This document shows positions 53,462-63,655 of a DNA stretch of 64,000 nucleotides, in pieces. Where the stretch lies: positions 2,170,001 through 2,234,000 of the forward strand of contig NZ_RFLV01000001.1 of the NCBI RefSeq assembly GCF_004920405.1, read 5' to 3'. The translations under genes were made by a program, and so were the position numbers. Numbering within the stretch: the stretch's first letter is position 1; the number at the start of each line of letters is the position of its first letter. This DNA is from Pseudomonas leptonychotis. GTDB taxonomy: Bacteria > Pseudomonadota > Gammaproteobacteria > Pseudomonadales > Pseudomonadaceae. The notes below the pieces were generated by a model. The model saw nothing but the letters and a program-made list of their open reading frames with translations, did not search any database and was not told the DNA's origin.

Positions 53462-54260
53462 TCTCAGCCACAGCCCGCAGGGTGGCCTGCCGGATAAGCG
53501 TCAGGTGGCGGCTTCGTTTTCCCGTGCCGCCGAAAGTTACGACAGCGTGGCGGCTTTGCAGCGCAAGGTGGGCGCTGAGCTGCTGGCGCAGTTGCCTGCC
53601 TCATGCGAGCCGCAGCGCTGGCTGGATCTAGGCTGTGGCACCGGTTATTTCAGTCGCGCCTTGGGCGAGCGCTTTACGGCCAGCCAGGGTGTGGCGCTTG
53701 ATATCGCCGAAGGCATGTTGCGCCATGCCCAGCCTCTGGGTGGTGCGCAGCAGTTTATTGCCGGTGATGCCGAGCGCTTGCCGCTGCAAAGCGCTTCCTG
53801 CGATTTGCTGTTTTCCAGTTTGGCCTTGCAGTGGTGCGCCGACTTTACGGCAGTGCTGAGCGAGGCTGAGCGCGTATTGCGTCCGGGTGGCGTGCTGGCG
53901 TTCAGCAGCTTGTGCGTGGGTACGTTGCAGGAGTTGCGCGACAGCTGGCAGACCGTAGATGGCTTTGTCCACGTCAACCGTTTCCGCCGGTTTGAGGACT
54001 ATCAGCGACTTTGCGCTGCCAGTGGTTTGCAGATGGCGAGCTTGCAAGCCCAAGCCGAGGTGCTGCATTACCCGGATGTGCGCAGCCTGACCCATGAGCT
54101 GAAAGCCCTTGGCGCGCACAACCTTAACCCTGGGCGCCCAGGTGGTTTGACTGGGCGGGCGCGCATGCTGGCGCTGCTCAAGGCTTATGAGCAATTCCGC
54201 CAGCCCCAAGGCCTGCCCGCTACCTATCAGGTGGTTTACGGCGTATTACGCAAGGATTGA
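53454..54260 (+). CDS. bioC: Malonyl-ACP O-methyltransferase
   Basis: A 268-residue SAM methyltransferase. The SAM-binding motif [15 protein letters not shown] lies at 56-70, and the family block [23 protein letters not shown] near the N-terminus is diagnostic. It methylates malonyl-ACP to start pimelate synthesis via fatty-acid synthase. The start ATG 53454 (MTDLSHSP) overlaps bioH by 8 bp. Confidence 0.96.
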   Translation: MTDLSHSPQGGLPDKRQVAASFSRAAESYDSVAALQRKVGAELLAQLPASCEPQRWLDLGCGTGYFSRALGERFTASQGVALDIAEGMLRHAQPLGGAQQFIAGDAERLPLQSASCDLLFSSLALQWCADFTAVLSEAERVLRPGGVLAFSSLCVGTLQELRDSWQTVDGFVHVNRFRRFEDYQRLCAASGLQMASLQAQAEVLHYPDVRSLTHELKALGAHNLNPGRPGGLTGRARMLALLKAYEQFRQPQGLPATYQVVYGVLRKD

Positions 54261-54344
54261 GATAAGCGCGATCTTCTTTGGCGCCTACATCAATATCCCG
54301 ATCTTTTATGAAGAGCCGGCAAACCCCGCCGTGATGGAGTTGTT

Positions 54345-55034
54345 ATGAGCCAGGTATTTTTCGTCACCGGCACCGATACCGAAATTGGCAAAACCACCAT
54401 CGCCGCTGGCCTGTTACATGCTGCGCGGTTGGCAGGCCTATCCACAGCGGCGGCCAAGCCGGTGGCCTCGGGTTGCACGCTAACGCCTCAAGGTTTACGC
54501 AATGACGACGCTTTGGCGCTGCTCGGCGAATGCACCCTGGCGTTACGCTATGAAGAGGTTAATCCGCTGGCGTTTGAGCCCGCGATTGCCCCGCATTTGG
54601 CTGCACGTGAGGTAGGTGTATTGCTGGATGTTGCGGCACTGCAAGGACCGGTGCAGGCCATTATGGATAAACAGGCGGATTTCACCTTAGTCGAAGGTGC
54701 TGGTGGTTGGCGCGTGCCGTTGGCCGGGCAGGCGACGTTGTCGGACCTGGCAATTGCATTGCAGCTGCCGGTAATTTTGGTGGTTGGCGTGCGCTTAGGT
54801 TGTATCAATCAGGCGCTGTTGACGGCAGAAGCGATCCTGCGCGACGGCCTGCCGTTGGCGGGCTGGGTGGCAAACGTGGTCGATCCTCTCACTTCGCGGC
54901 TTGAGGATAATTTAGCGACCTTGGCAGAACGTCTGCCCGCGCCCTGTTTAGGTTATGTCCCGCGCCTGGCCGAGGCCTCGCCTGCTGCGGTTTCCAGCTA
55001 TCTCAACCTCGACATTCTGTGCAAGCCGCTATAA
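54345..55034 (+). CDS. bioD: Dethiobiotin synthetase
   Basis: A 229-residue ATP-dependent carboxylase that closes the ureido ring from DAPA. The P-loop GTDTEIGKTT is at 9-18; AKPVASG and EGAGGWRVPL are conserved. It lies 84 bp after bioC and completes bioBFHCD; bioA is not in this window. Its ATG follows GGAG. Full length. Confidence 0.96.
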   Translation: MSQVFFVTGTDTEIGKTTIAAGLLHAARLAGLSTAAAKPVASGCTLTPQGLRNDDALALLGECTLALRYEEVNPLAFEPAIAPHLAAREVGVLLDVAALQGPVQAIMDKQADFTLVEGAGGWRVPLAGQATLSDLAIALQLPVILVVGVRLGCINQALLTAEAILRDGLPLAGWVANVVDPLTSRLEDNLATLAERLPAPCLGYVPRLAEASPAAVSSYLNLDILCKPL

Positions 55035-55130
55035 GCAGGCAAAGTGCCATAGCTTTTTGCTTGTACGTTTTTCGAGCAATTTCTGCTTCAATTGAAGCTG
55101 TTAGTGGTTCGCTACAGCGGGAGCTTGGGT

Positions 55131-55430
55131 ATGGAAATTTCTGGAAGTGCATTTAATTCGGGCATCAGCACTATTCAAGCCGGCCAGCGCCGGGTCGATC
55201 AGGCTGCGTCAGCTATTGCCAGTAATGCGGTTACTCAGCCCCAGCAGCCCACGTCGACGCCGCCGGCTAATCAGGTCAACGCTGCGCCCAATGCAGCTGA
55301 GCAAACGCGACCTGACCTCGCAGAGAGCCTGGTCGCTTTGCGTGTAGGCCAGAACGAAGCGCAGGCGGGCGCCAAGGTGGTGAAAACTGCTGATGAAGTG
55401 CTCGGTACTCTCATCGACACAACGGCCTGA
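55131..55430 (+). CDS. Mini flagellar rod/hook-like protein
   Basis: A 99-residue protein starting MEISGSAFNSGISTIQAGQRRVDQAASAIA. Its two ends resemble flagellar rod/hook proteins of the FlgC/FlgB type: the N-terminal coil and the C-terminal LRVGQNEAQAGAKVVKTADEVLGTLID. The middle (about 33-55) is Pro/Gln/Asn-rich and low complexity. No flagellar genes are nearby. The ATG follows GGGAG; a start at 55092 is not supported. Hypothetical; a similar gene follows bioD in P. aeruginosa. Confidence 0.75.
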   Translation: MEISGSAFNSGISTIQAGQRRVDQAASAIASNAVTQPQQPTSTPPANQVNAAPNAAEQTRPDLAESLVALRVGQNEAQAGAKVVKTADEVLGTLIDTTA

Positions 55431-55489
55431 GTCACCCGCCTCTCAATGGCCTGATAGTCAGCAGGTCTTGAGGCGCGAGGAGTCATCGT

Positions 55490-56266
55490 ATGCAGATCGG
55501 CGGCGCAACGTCTTATCCTGCGCCTGCAGCAAGTTTACTGCCGGCTCGGCCTCTTACATCCAGCGTTTCCCTCGATGTTTCCCCCGACATTACCCGTGCG
55601 GCCCAGGCGCCTGTGACTGCGGGCCAGCCTCTGGCCGACGAGCAGTCCGCCTCGGCGCGTGAGGAAGCCGACAAACCCACCGATTCGTCGGCTAACCCCG
55701 ATAAGTCCAAAGCCGCTCAAGGCGAGCCCAGCCCCGAGCAACAACGTCTCGAACAACTGGAAGTTGCCAAGCTGGTCAGCCGTGATCAGGAAGTGCGTAC
55801 CCATGAGCAAGCTCACGCCGCGGTCGGTGGGCAATATGCGGGGGCTCCGACCTATACCTACGAGCGCGGCCCGGATGGCAAGCGTTATGCGGTCGGTGGT
55901 GAGGTGGGTATTGATGCGGGTGCGCTGCCCAATGATCCCGAAGCCACACTGCGCAAAATGGAGGTCGTTATCCGCGCAGCGCTGGCACCTGCCGAGCCAT
56001 CCGCGCAGGACCGCCAGGTTGCTGCGCAGGCTCAAGCGCAAATGACTGAAGCCCGTGCTCAGTTGGCGCAACAACAGAGCAGTGAAGCGCAGTCAGCCAG
56101 TGAGGCGCGTGCTGAGCAACGCAATAAAAACAAAGAGCCAAACGATGGGGCAGACCAATCCGCCGCGGCTACTCAGCAGGATCGACCGTCATCTTCTAGC
56201 CTTGATCTTTACAAGCAGCTCAGTGGCTTGCAGGAGCCCGCACCGGTTGTCGATCTAGTGGCTTGA
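55490..56266 (+). CDS. SprA-related putative metalloprotease
   Basis: A 258-residue protein. The central block [41 protein letters not shown] is the SprA-related (CJM1_0395-type) domain; HEQAH fits a zinc-binding HExxH motif. The N-terminus (1-85) is Ser/Pro/Ala-rich, and the C-terminus has a Gln/Ala-rich coiled-coil-like stretch (about 165-210). No clear signal peptide. Catalysis has not been shown for most members, so protease function is inference. It follows the rod-like gene by 59 bp. Confidence 0.82.
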   Translation: MQIGGATSYPAPAASLLPARPLTSSVSLDVSPDITRAAQAPVTAGQPLADEQSASAREEADKPTDSSANPDKSKAAQGEPSPEQQRLEQLEVAKLVSRDQEVRTHEQAHAAVGGQYAGAPTYTYERGPDGKRYAVGGEVGIDAGALPNDPEATLRKMEVVIRAALAPAEPSAQDRQVAAQAQAQMTEARAQLAQQQSSEAQSASEARAEQRNKNKEPNDGADQSAAATQQDRPSSSSLDLYKQLSGLQEPAPVVDLVA

Positions 56267-56282
56267 ACGACGCTTGGGGCGC

Positions 56283-56326
56283 TTGACATTAAATAGGCAT
56301 AAACGTATGTTTCAAACGCTTGTTTG
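56283..56326 (+). promoter_or_regulatory. Candidate fadE promoter with PsrA-type operator
   Basis: TTGACA (56283-56288), a 17-bp spacer and TATGTT (56306-56311) form a good sigma-70 promoter. Two bases later, CAAAC-GCTT-GTTTG (56313-56326) matches the PsrA consensus (G/C)AAAC-N2-4-GTTT(G/C). The operator would cover the start site, so binding should repress; acyl-CoA or fatty acids would relieve it. Confidence 0.7.
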
Positions 56327-56431
56327 ATTACCTTGATTGCCAAGGGGCAGTCGAGCATCGGGATTGATCCCGAAAACGACCGAATATCCGGTCACCTACA
56401 CACTAAGAATCCACCGCAGAGGTTAACCGCT

Positions 56432-58237
56432 ATGCCTGATTACAAGGCCCCCTTGCGTGATATCCGTTTCGTACGCGACGAACTGCTCGGCTACGAAGCG
56501 CATTATCAGAGCCTGCCTGGCTGCCAGGACGCTACTCCGGACATGGTCGACGCCATCCTTGAAGAAGGCGCGAAGTTCTGTGAGCAAGTGCTGTCGCCAC
56601 TGAATCGTGTAGGTGACACCGAAGGTTGCACCTGGTCCGCTGACGGCGTGAAAACGCCTACCGGCTTCAAAGAAGCCTACAAGCAGTATGTAGAAGGCGG
56701 CTGGCCGAGCCTGGCTCACGACGTAGACCACGGCGGCCAAGGCCTGCCTGAGTCCTTGGGTCTGGTTGTTAGCGAAATGGTTGGCACCTCGAACTGGTCA
56801 TGGGGCATGTACCCAGGCCTGTCGCACGGCGCGATGAACACCATCGCCGAGCACGGTACCGATGAGCAGAAGCACACCTACCTGACCAAGCTGGTATCCG
56901 GCGAGTGGACCGGCACCATGTGCCTGACCGAGCCGCATTGCGGCACCGACCTGGGCATGTTGCGTACCAAGGCCGAGCCTCAGGCTGACGGTTCGTACAA
57001 GATTTCCGGCACCAAGATCTTCATCTCCGCTGGTGAGCACGACATGGCCGATAACATCGTCCACATCGTACTGGCCCGCCTGCCGGACGCGCCGCAAGGC
57101 ACCAAAGGTATCTCGCTGTTCATCGTGCCGAAGTTCTCGGTTAACGCTGACGAGTCCATCGGTGCGCGCAACGCAGTTACCTGCGGTTCGCTCGAGCACA
57201 AGATGGGCATCCACGGTAACGCTACCTGTGTGATGAACTTCGATGGCGCCACCGGTTACCTGATCGGCCCAGCGAACAAAGGTCTGAACTGCATGTTCAC
57301 CTTTATGAACACGGCCCGTCTGGGTACTGCTCTGCAAGGTTTGGCTCACGCTGAAATCGGTATCCAGGGCGGCCTGAAGTACGCTCGCGATCGCTTGCAG
57401 ATGCGCTCTTTGACTGGCCCGAAAGCGCCGGAAAAAGCCGCTGACCCGATCATCGTCCACCCGGACGTGCGTCGTATGCTGCTGACCATGAAAGCCTTCG
57501 CTGAAGGCAACCGCGCGATGGTGTACTTCACCGCCAAGCAGGTTGATATCGTCAAGTACAGCCAAGACGAAGCTGAGAAGAAGCAAGCCGATGCACTGCT
57601 GGCTTTCCTCACGCCAATCGCTAAAGCATTCATGACCGAAGTCGGCTTTGAAGCAGCCAACCACGGCGTACAGATCTATGGCGGCCACGGCTTCATCGCC
57701 GAGTGGGGCATGGAACAGAACGTTCGCGACAGCCGTATCTCCATGCTGTACGAAGGCACCACCGGTATCCAGGCACTCGATCTGCTGGGCCGCAAAGTGC
57801 TGCAGACTCAAGGCGAAGCGCTGAAAGGCTTCACCAAGATCGTGCACAAGTTCTGCCAAACCAACGAAGGCAACGACGCGGTTAAAGCGTTCGTCGAGCC
57901 TCTGGCCAAGCTGAACAAGGAGTGGGGCGACCTGACCATGAAAGTGGGTATGGCCGCGATGAAAGACCGCGAAGAAGTCGGTGCCGCTTCGGTGGATTAC
58001 CTGATGTACTCCGGTTATGTCTGCCTGGCTTACTTCTGGGCTGACATGGCGCGTCTGGCTGCCGAGAAAATCGCTGCCGGTACTGAAGACGAGGCCTTCT
58101 ACAAGGCTAAGCTGCAGACCGCTCGTTTCTACTTCGCACGTATCCTGCCGCGTACCCGTACTCATGTTGAAGCCATGTTGTCCGGTGCCAGCAACCTGAT
58201 GGAAATGGACGAAGCTCACTTCGACCTGGGCTACTAA
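56432..58237 (+). CDS. fadE: Acyl-CoA dehydrogenase (FadE type), first paralogue
   Basis: A 601-residue enzyme catalysing the first step of beta-oxidation. An N-terminal acyl-CoA DH region of about 160 residues, FAD-contact strand [13 protein letters not shown], acyl-CoA DH C-terminal helices and an extra C-terminal domain (about 465-595) typical of 600-residue members. E441 in [12 protein letters not shown] corresponds to the catalytic base position. The start is ATG 56432 ([13 protein letters not shown]); the reading frame extends upstream to 56324 without a better site. Downstream of a PsrA-type operator. The P. aeruginosa orthologue set is PA0506-PA0508. Confidence 0.95.
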   Translation: MPDYKAPLRDIRFVRDELLGYEAHYQSLPGCQDATPDMVDAILEEGAKFCEQVLSPLNRVGDTEGCTWSADGVKTPTGFKEAYKQYVEGGWPSLAHDVDHGGQGLPESLGLVVSEMVGTSNWSWGMYPGLSHGAMNTIAEHGTDEQKHTYLTKLVSGEWTGTMCLTEPHCGTDLGMLRTKAEPQADGSYKISGTKIFISAGEHDMADNIVHIVLARLPDAPQGTKGISLFIVPKFSVNADESIGARNAVTCGSLEHKMGIHGNATCVMNFDGATGYLIGPANKGLNCMFTFMNTARLGTALQGLAHAEIGIQGGLKYARDRLQMRSLTGPKAPEKAADPIIVHPDVRRMLLTMKAFAEGNRAMVYFTAKQVDIVKYSQDEAEKKQADALLAFLTPIAKAFMTEVGFEAANHGVQIYGGHGFIAEWGMEQNVRDSRISMLYEGTTGIQALDLLGRKVLQTQGEALKGFTKIVHKFCQTNEGNDAVKAFVEPLAKLNKEWGDLTMKVGMAAMKDREEVGAASVDYLMYSGYVCLAYFWADMARLAAEKIAAGTEDEAFYKAKLQTARFYFARILPRTRTHVEAMLSGASNLMEMDEAHFDLGY

Positions 58238-58260
58238 GCCTTAATTTCCAACGCAGGTCG

Positions 58261-58294
58261 AAAAACCGCTGCCCCTTGGGGCGGCGGTTTTTTT
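58261..58294 (+). terminator. Rho-independent terminator after first fadE
   Basis: AAAAACCGC, bulge, GCCCC-TT-GGGGC and GCGGTTTTTTT form a stem with a long T-run, 24 bp past the stop. Confidence 0.92.
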
Positions 58295-58422
58295 ATGCCA
58301 TCAATAAAGCCATGGCCACGCCAAGCAACTGGTCGAATTGCTTAGCGGGTTCCGTGCGTAATCGACCTGTTACAGGCAAACTGCGCGGCGTTATCTGCTT
58401 TTCGCGGTTTGTGGAGCCTGTC

Positions 58423-59712
58423 TTGTCGCGTTTTGCCGCTGTGCGTTTCAGCCATTTCTTGCCCTCGCTGCTGCTCTTGCTCAGCGGGCTTCTGCTTGCT
58501 CGCCTCACACAGCTAAGTGAGTTCTTCACCTCGCTGTTTAATGTGCTGCCAACCCTGCTGCTCTTGCTTGGCGGTGCGTTCTGTCTGGTGTACGGGCGCC
58601 AGCGCGAGGTGTTTCTGCTGCTGACGCTGTACCTCGGCTATTTTCTGCTCGATAGCCAGGTCGATCATTTTCGCGCCACGGGGCAGGTGCGCAGCGATGC
58701 GGCGCTGATTTTCCACCTCTGCAGCCTGTTGTTGCCGCTGCTCTATAGCCTGTATGCCGCCTGGCAGGAACGTACTCATCTGTTGCAGGACCTGATCGCC
58801 CGAGCGGCAGTCTTGCTGGCCGTCAGTGCAGTGGCGGTGGGCCTGGCGCAGCGCTTTCCTGCGGGATTGCTGCACTGGTTATCCTTGGTGCGCTGGCCGG
58901 CGTTGCAGGTCGAATGGTTGGCGCTGGTGCAGCTGGCCTATCCGGTGTTTATCCTCGGCCTGATTCTGTTGCTGGTGCAGTACCTGCGCGCGCCACGGCC
59001 GTTGCATGCCGCGCAGTTGCTGGGGTTGTGTGGTTTGCTGTGGATGCTGCCGAATACCTTCATCCTGCCCAATGCGTTAAATGTGATGAGCAGCCAAATC
59101 ATGTTGATCCTGGTGACCGCGGTGGCGCATGAGGCCTACCAGATGGCCTTTCGTGATGAGCTCACCGGCCTGCCGGGGCGGCGCGCCCTGAATGAGCGGC
59201 TGCAACGGCTGGGTCGTAGCTATGTGATCGCCATGGCCGACGTCGATCACTTCAAGAAATTTAACGACAGCCACGGTCACGATGTCGGCGATCAGGTGTT
59301 GCGTCTGGTCGCCGCTCAGCTGCGCAAGATCGGTGGCGGTGGCAAAGCCTACCGCTATGGCGGAGAGGAATTTACCCTGGTATTTCCCGGTAAAACGCTT
59401 GAGGAGTGCTTGCCGCATCTTGAAGTCATTCGTCAGGCCATCGAGGTTTATCGCATCCAGCTGCGTGACAAGCAGCAGCGCCCGCAGGATGACAAACAAG
59501 GTCGGGCGCGCCGGGCCGGCAGCGCGGCAACTCAAGTGTCGGTAACCGTGAGCATGGGCGTGGCCGAACGTGGAGTGGAGCAACGCAGCCCAGAAGAGGT
59601 GCTTAAAGCGGCCGACCAGGCGCTGTATAACGCCAAGAATGCCGGACGCAACTGTGTGCGCAGTTATGGCCAGCGGCGCGGGGCGGTCAAACTTGATGCT
59701 GCGCGCGGCTGA
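58423..59712 (+). CDS. Membrane GGDEF diguanylate cyclase
   Basis: About 429 residues. Seven or so hydrophobic helices (to about 230), then a GGDEF domain starting DELTGLPGRRAL; the active-site motif is YGGEEF, with VDHFKKFNDSHGHDVGDQVL intact, so cyclase activity is expected. No RxxD inhibitory site precedes GGEEF. A polar insertion (DKQQRPQDDKQGRARRAG) lies in the C-terminal half. The start is uncertain: TTG 58423 has GGAG 6 bp upstream (GGAGCCTGTC); ATG 58312 would add 37 residues close to the terminator. It lies between acyl-CoA dehydrogenase genes, away from other c-di-GMP genes except the HD-GYP at 9435. Confidence 0.85.
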   Translation: MSRFAAVRFSHFLPSLLLLLSGLLLARLTQLSEFFTSLFNVLPTLLLLLGGAFCLVYGRQREVFLLLTLYLGYFLLDSQVDHFRATGQVRSDAALIFHLCSLLLPLLYSLYAAWQERTHLLQDLIARAAVLLAVSAVAVGLAQRFPAGLLHWLSLVRWPALQVEWLALVQLAYPVFILGLILLLVQYLRAPRPLHAAQLLGLCGLLWMLPNTFILPNALNVMSSQIMLILVTAVAHEAYQMAFRDELTGLPGRRALNERLQRLGRSYVIAMADVDHFKKFNDSHGHDVGDQVLRLVAAQLRKIGGGGKAYRYGGEEFTLVFPGKTLEECLPHLEVIRQAIEVYRIQLRDKQQRPQDDKQGRARRAGSAATQVSVTVSMGVAERGVEQRSPEEVLKAADQALYNAKNAGRNCVRSYGQRRGAVKLDAARG

Positions 59713-59822
59713 GGCTGGCGGCTAATGGCAGTGTATTCAGCATTCGCACTGTGATTGTTGCGCCGCGTTGTGGGCCTTAGCGTAGGGCACTAATCCACGC
59801 TCTAGCTGACGGAGAAGCCAGC

Positions 59823-61619
59823 ATGCCCGAGTACAAAGCCCCCCAGCGCGATATGCGTTTTTTGATCGACGAGGTCTTCGACTTTCATGCCGGTTACGCG
59901 GCGATGGGTGCCAGCGATGCCACCCCGGACATGGTCAACGCAATCCTGGCCGAAGGCGCGAAATTTTGTGAGCAGGTGCTGGCGCCGCTCAATCGCTCCG
60001 GCGATGAAGAGGAATGCCAAATCAACGAGGGCGTGGTGACTACGCCCAAGGGCTTCAAAGAGGCCTTTGCCCAGTACGTCGAAGGTGGCTGGAACGGTCT
60101 TTCCGCTGATCCGCTTTACGGTGGTCAGGGGTTGCCGTCCTCGCTGGGGTTAATCGTCAGTGAAATGGTGGGGTCGAGTAACTTGTCCTGGGGCATGTAC
60201 CCAGGGTTGACCCACGGCGCCATGTCGGCGATTCACGCCCACGGCAGTGAGGCGCAGAAGCAAAGCTATCTGAGCAAGCTCACTGAAGGCCGTTGGACCG
60301 GCACCATGTGCCTGACTGAAGCGCATTGCGGTACCGACTTGGGCTTGATTAAATCCCGCGCTGTACCTCAGGCGGACGGCAGCTACGCAGTCACGGGCAG
60401 CAAGATCTTTATCTCCGCCGGCGAGCACGACATGAGCGAGAACATCGTTCATTTGGTGCTGGCTAAATTACCCGACGCACCAGCAGGCACCCGTGGCATC
60501 TCGCTGTTTATCGTGCCCAAATTTCTCCCGGATGCGCAGGGCGAGGCGGGCGCGCGCAATGGCGTTAGCTGCGGTTCGATCGAACACAAGATGGGCATCA
60601 AAGCCTCTGCGACCTGCGTGATGAACTTCGACAGCGCCACTGGCTACCTGATTGGCGAGGCCAACAAGGGCCTCAACTGCATGTTCACCATGATGAACCA
60701 CGCGCGCCTGGGCACTGGCATGCAAGGTTTGTGTCTGGGGGAAACCAGCTTTCAGGGGGCGATCAAGTACGCCAGCGATCGTTTGCAAATGCGTGCGCTG
60801 ACCGGGCCCAAGGCGCCGGATAAAGCTGCTGATCCGATCATCGTGCACCCCGATGTGCGGCGCATGCTGCTGACCATGAAAGCATTTAATGAGGGCAACC
60901 GCGCCCTGGCCTATTTCACCGCGCAATTGATCGATCAGGCGCACAGCGGTGAAAGCGCCGAGCAACGAGAGGAAGCGGAAAACCTGCTGGCCTTCCTCAC
61001 CCCGATTTGCAAAGCCTTTATGACCGAGACCGGCCTTGAAGTGACCAACCATGGCATGCAGGTGTTCGGCGGTCATGGCTTTATCCGCGAGTGGGGCATG
61101 GAGCAGTTGGTGCGTGACTGCCGCATCGCCCTGATCTACGAAGGCACCAACGGTATCCAGGCTCTCGACCTGCTCGGGCGCAAGGTGCTGGGCAGTCAGG
61201 GCAAGTTGCTGCGCGGCTTTACCAAGATCGTCCACAAGTTCTGCGAGGCTCAAGCCGAGCATCCGCAGCTCAAGGGCTATGCCGCTCAACTGGCGACGCT
61301 TAACCAGCAGTGGGGCGCATTGACGCAGAAAATTGGCATGGCGGCGATGAAAAACCCGGATGAGGTCGGTGCAGCATCGATGGATTACCTGATGTACTCC
61401 GGCTACGTCACCCTGGCGTATTTCTGGTTGCGCATGGCCGAAGTGGCCGAGCAGAAGCTGGCGGCAGGTACTGACGACGCGGCGTTTTACCAGGCCAAAC
61501 TGGCCACCTGCGAGTTCTACTTCAAGCGCTTGCTGCCGCGTACTGCGACCCACTTGGCGGGAGCCGAGGCGGGCAGTGATAGCTTGATGAAACTACCGGC
61601 TGAACATTTCGCCCTCTGA
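59823..61619 (+). CDS. fadE: Acyl-CoA dehydrogenase, second paralogue
   Basis: A 598-residue paralogue of the first dehydrogenase, starting MPEYKAPQRDMRFLIDEVF, with MCLTEAHCGTDLG in place of TEPHCG, YEGTNGIQALDL (E440) and the C-terminal [23 protein letters not shown] 59823 follows GGAG. It probably accepts a chain-length range different from its neighbours. The two share sequence throughout, pointing to tandem duplication followed by insertion of the GGDEF gene. Its own terminator follows. Confidence 0.94.
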   Translation: MPEYKAPQRDMRFLIDEVFDFHAGYAAMGASDATPDMVNAILAEGAKFCEQVLAPLNRSGDEEECQINEGVVTTPKGFKEAFAQYVEGGWNGLSADPLYGGQGLPSSLGLIVSEMVGSSNLSWGMYPGLTHGAMSAIHAHGSEAQKQSYLSKLTEGRWTGTMCLTEAHCGTDLGLIKSRAVPQADGSYAVTGSKIFISAGEHDMSENIVHLVLAKLPDAPAGTRGISLFIVPKFLPDAQGEAGARNGVSCGSIEHKMGIKASATCVMNFDSATGYLIGEANKGLNCMFTMMNHARLGTGMQGLCLGETSFQGAIKYASDRLQMRALTGPKAPDKAADPIIVHPDVRRMLLTMKAFNEGNRALAYFTAQLIDQAHSGESAEQREEAENLLAFLTPICKAFMTETGLEVTNHGMQVFGGHGFIREWGMEQLVRDCRIALIYEGTNGIQALDLLGRKVLGSQGKLLRGFTKIVHKFCEAQAEHPQLKGYAAQLATLNQQWGALTQKIGMAAMKNPDEVGAASMDYLMYSGYVTLAYFWLRMAEVAEQKLAAGTDDAAFYQAKLATCEFYFKRLLPRTATHLAGAEAGSDSLMKLPAEHFAL

Positions 61620-61637
61620 CCAGCGGCGTAACCCTGC

Positions 61638-61662
61638 AAAGCCCGCCACCTGGCGGGCTTTT
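61638..61662 (+). terminator. Rho-independent terminator after second fadE
   Basis: AAAGCCCGCCA (61638-61648), CC, TGGCGGGCTTTT: 11-bp stem followed by T-run, 18 bp past the stop. Confidence 0.9.
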
Positions 61663-61789
61663 GCGTACTGGGGCTGGATAAACGCTTTGTGAATATATGG
61701 TCACGACGCGACCCTATGTGTCTGAAAAGTTGTTCGGGTAAACTTCGTGCACATCTTTACACCTGCTGGTTCGTCCGAGGATTTGCCCC

Positions 61790-63568
61790 ATGGCTGACTA
61801 CAAAGCTCCCCTGCGTGATATGCGCTTCGTGCTCAACGAAGTGTTTGAAGTTTCCAAGCTGTGGGCCCAGTTGCCGGCCCTGGCTGAAGTGGTGGATGAA
61901 GACACTGCCGCCGCCATTCTGGAAGAAGCTGGCAAGATCACGGGTGGTGTGATCGCTCCGCTGAATCGCAGCGGCGACGAAGAAGGCTGTTCCTGGGCCA
62001 ACGGCTCGGTGAAAACTCCAGCAGGCTTCCCAGCGGCCTACCAGGCCTACGCCGAAGGCGGTTGGGTCGGTGTTGGCGGGGACCCGATCTTTGGCGGTAT
62101 GGGCATGCCCAAGGCGATTTCGGCGCAGGTCGAGGAAATGGTCAACTCGGCCAACCTGTCGTTCGGTCTGTACCCAATGCTGACCGCTGGCGCCTGCCTG
62201 TCGATCAACGCCCACGCCAGCGAAGAGCTGAAAGAGAAATACCTGCCGAACATGTATTCCGGCCAGTGGGCGGGCTCCATGTGCCTGACCGAGCCGCATG
62301 CCGGCACCGACCTGGGCATCATCCGCACCAAGGCCGAGCCACAGGCTGACGGCAGCTTCAAGGTGTCCGGTACCAAGATCTTTATCACCGGCGGTGAGCA
62401 CGACCTGACCGAGAACATCATTCACCTGGTACTGGCCAAGCTGCCGGACGCGCCGGCTGGGCCGAAAGGCATCTCGCTGTTCCTGGTGCCGAAGTTTATG
62501 GTCAACGCTGACGGCTCGCTGGGCGAGCAGAACGCGCTGTCGTGCGGCTCGATCGAACACAAGATGGGCATTAAGGCGTCGGCCACCTGCGTGATGAACT
62601 TCGACGGTGCCACCGGTTGGATCGTTGATGCGCCGAACAAGGGCCTTGCGGCCATGTTCACCATGATGAACTACGAGCGTCTGGGCGTGGGCATCCAGGG
62701 TCTGTCCCTGGGTGAGCGCAGCTACCAGAACGCCGTGGAATACGCTCGCGACCGTATTCAGAGCCGCGCGCCGACCGGCCCGGTGGCCAAGGACAAAGCC
62801 GCCGACCCGATCATCGTGCACCCAGATGTACGCCGCATGCTGCTGACCATGAAAGCGCTGAACGAGGGCGGTCGCGCCTTCTCCAGCTACGTGGCCATGC
62901 AGCTCGACACCGCCAAGTTCAGCGAAGATGCGGCCACCCGCAAGCGCGCTGAAGAGCTGGTCGCCCTGCTGACCCCGGTGGCCAAAGCCTTCCTCACCGA
63001 CATGGCGCTGGAAACCACCACCCACGGCCAGCAGATTTTCGGCGGTCACGGTTATATCCGCGAGTGGGGCCAGGAGCAGTTGATTCGTGACTGCCGTATC
63101 ACCCAGATCTACGAAGGCACCAACGGTATTCAGGCACTCGACTTGGTCGGCCGTAAAGTGGTCGGCAGCGGCGGTGCGTTCTACAAGCACTTTGCTGACG
63201 AGATCAAAGCCTTTACCGATTCGGCTGATGCCTCACTGGCCGAGTTCGTGAACCCGTTGAAAGACGCCATCGCCAACCTGGAGCTGATGACCAGCGACTT
63301 GCTGGAGCGCGCCAAGGCCAACCCGAATGAAGTCGGCGCCGCCTCGGTCGAGTACCTGCAGGTGTTCGGTTACACCGCCTACGCCTACATGTGGGCACTG
63401 ATGGCGCGCACTGCCCTGGCCAAGCAGGATCAGGACGAGTTCTACGTGAGCAAGCTGGGTACCGCGCGTTTCTACTTCGCTCGCCTGCTGCCGCGTATCC
63501 ACTCGCTGACTGCTTCGGTTAAGGCCGGTAGCGAGAGCTTGTATCTGCTCGACGCCGCGCAGTTCTAA
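61790..63568 (+). CDS. fadE: Acyl-CoA dehydrogenase, third paralogue
   Basis: A 592-residue enzyme more distant from the other two: [41 protein letters not shown] (Ala for Cys), YEGTNGIQALDL with E442, and a shorter C-terminal domain ending SESLYLLDAAQF. ATG 61790 lies 170 bp beyond the second gene, behind its own promoter region; no PsrA box was recognised there. It would cover another acyl-CoA range in beta-oxidation. Terminator downstream. Confidence 0.94.
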   Translation: MADYKAPLRDMRFVLNEVFEVSKLWAQLPALAEVVDEDTAAAILEEAGKITGGVIAPLNRSGDEEGCSWANGSVKTPAGFPAAYQAYAEGGWVGVGGDPIFGGMGMPKAISAQVEEMVNSANLSFGLYPMLTAGACLSINAHASEELKEKYLPNMYSGQWAGSMCLTEPHAGTDLGIIRTKAEPQADGSFKVSGTKIFITGGEHDLTENIIHLVLAKLPDAPAGPKGISLFLVPKFMVNADGSLGEQNALSCGSIEHKMGIKASATCVMNFDGATGWIVDAPNKGLAAMFTMMNYERLGVGIQGLSLGERSYQNAVEYARDRIQSRAPTGPVAKDKAADPIIVHPDVRRMLLTMKALNEGGRAFSSYVAMQLDTAKFSEDAATRKRAEELVALLTPVAKAFLTDMALETTTHGQQIFGGHGYIREWGQEQLIRDCRITQIYEGTNGIQALDLVGRKVVGSGGAFYKHFADEIKAFTDSADASLAEFVNPLKDAIANLELMTSDLLERAKANPNEVGAASVEYLQVFGYTAYAYMWALMARTALAKQDQDEFYVSKLGTARFYFARLLPRIHSLTASVKAGSESLYLLDAAQF

Positions 63569-63588
63569 CGGCGCTTGCAGTAAACCAG

Positions 63589-63614
63589 AGCCCCGGCCAA
63601 GTGCCGGGGCTTTT
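63589..63614 (+). terminator. Rho-independent terminator after third fadE
   Basis: AGCCCCGGC and GCCGGGGCT form a 9-bp stem around CAAGT, then TTTT. It lies in a 63-bp stretch (63580-63642) whose imperfect copy lies at 63849-63914. Confidence 0.88.
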
Positions 63615-63655
63615 GCGTTTAAGGGCCTGGCTTTGTCTGCTGCTATATCCAGTTC

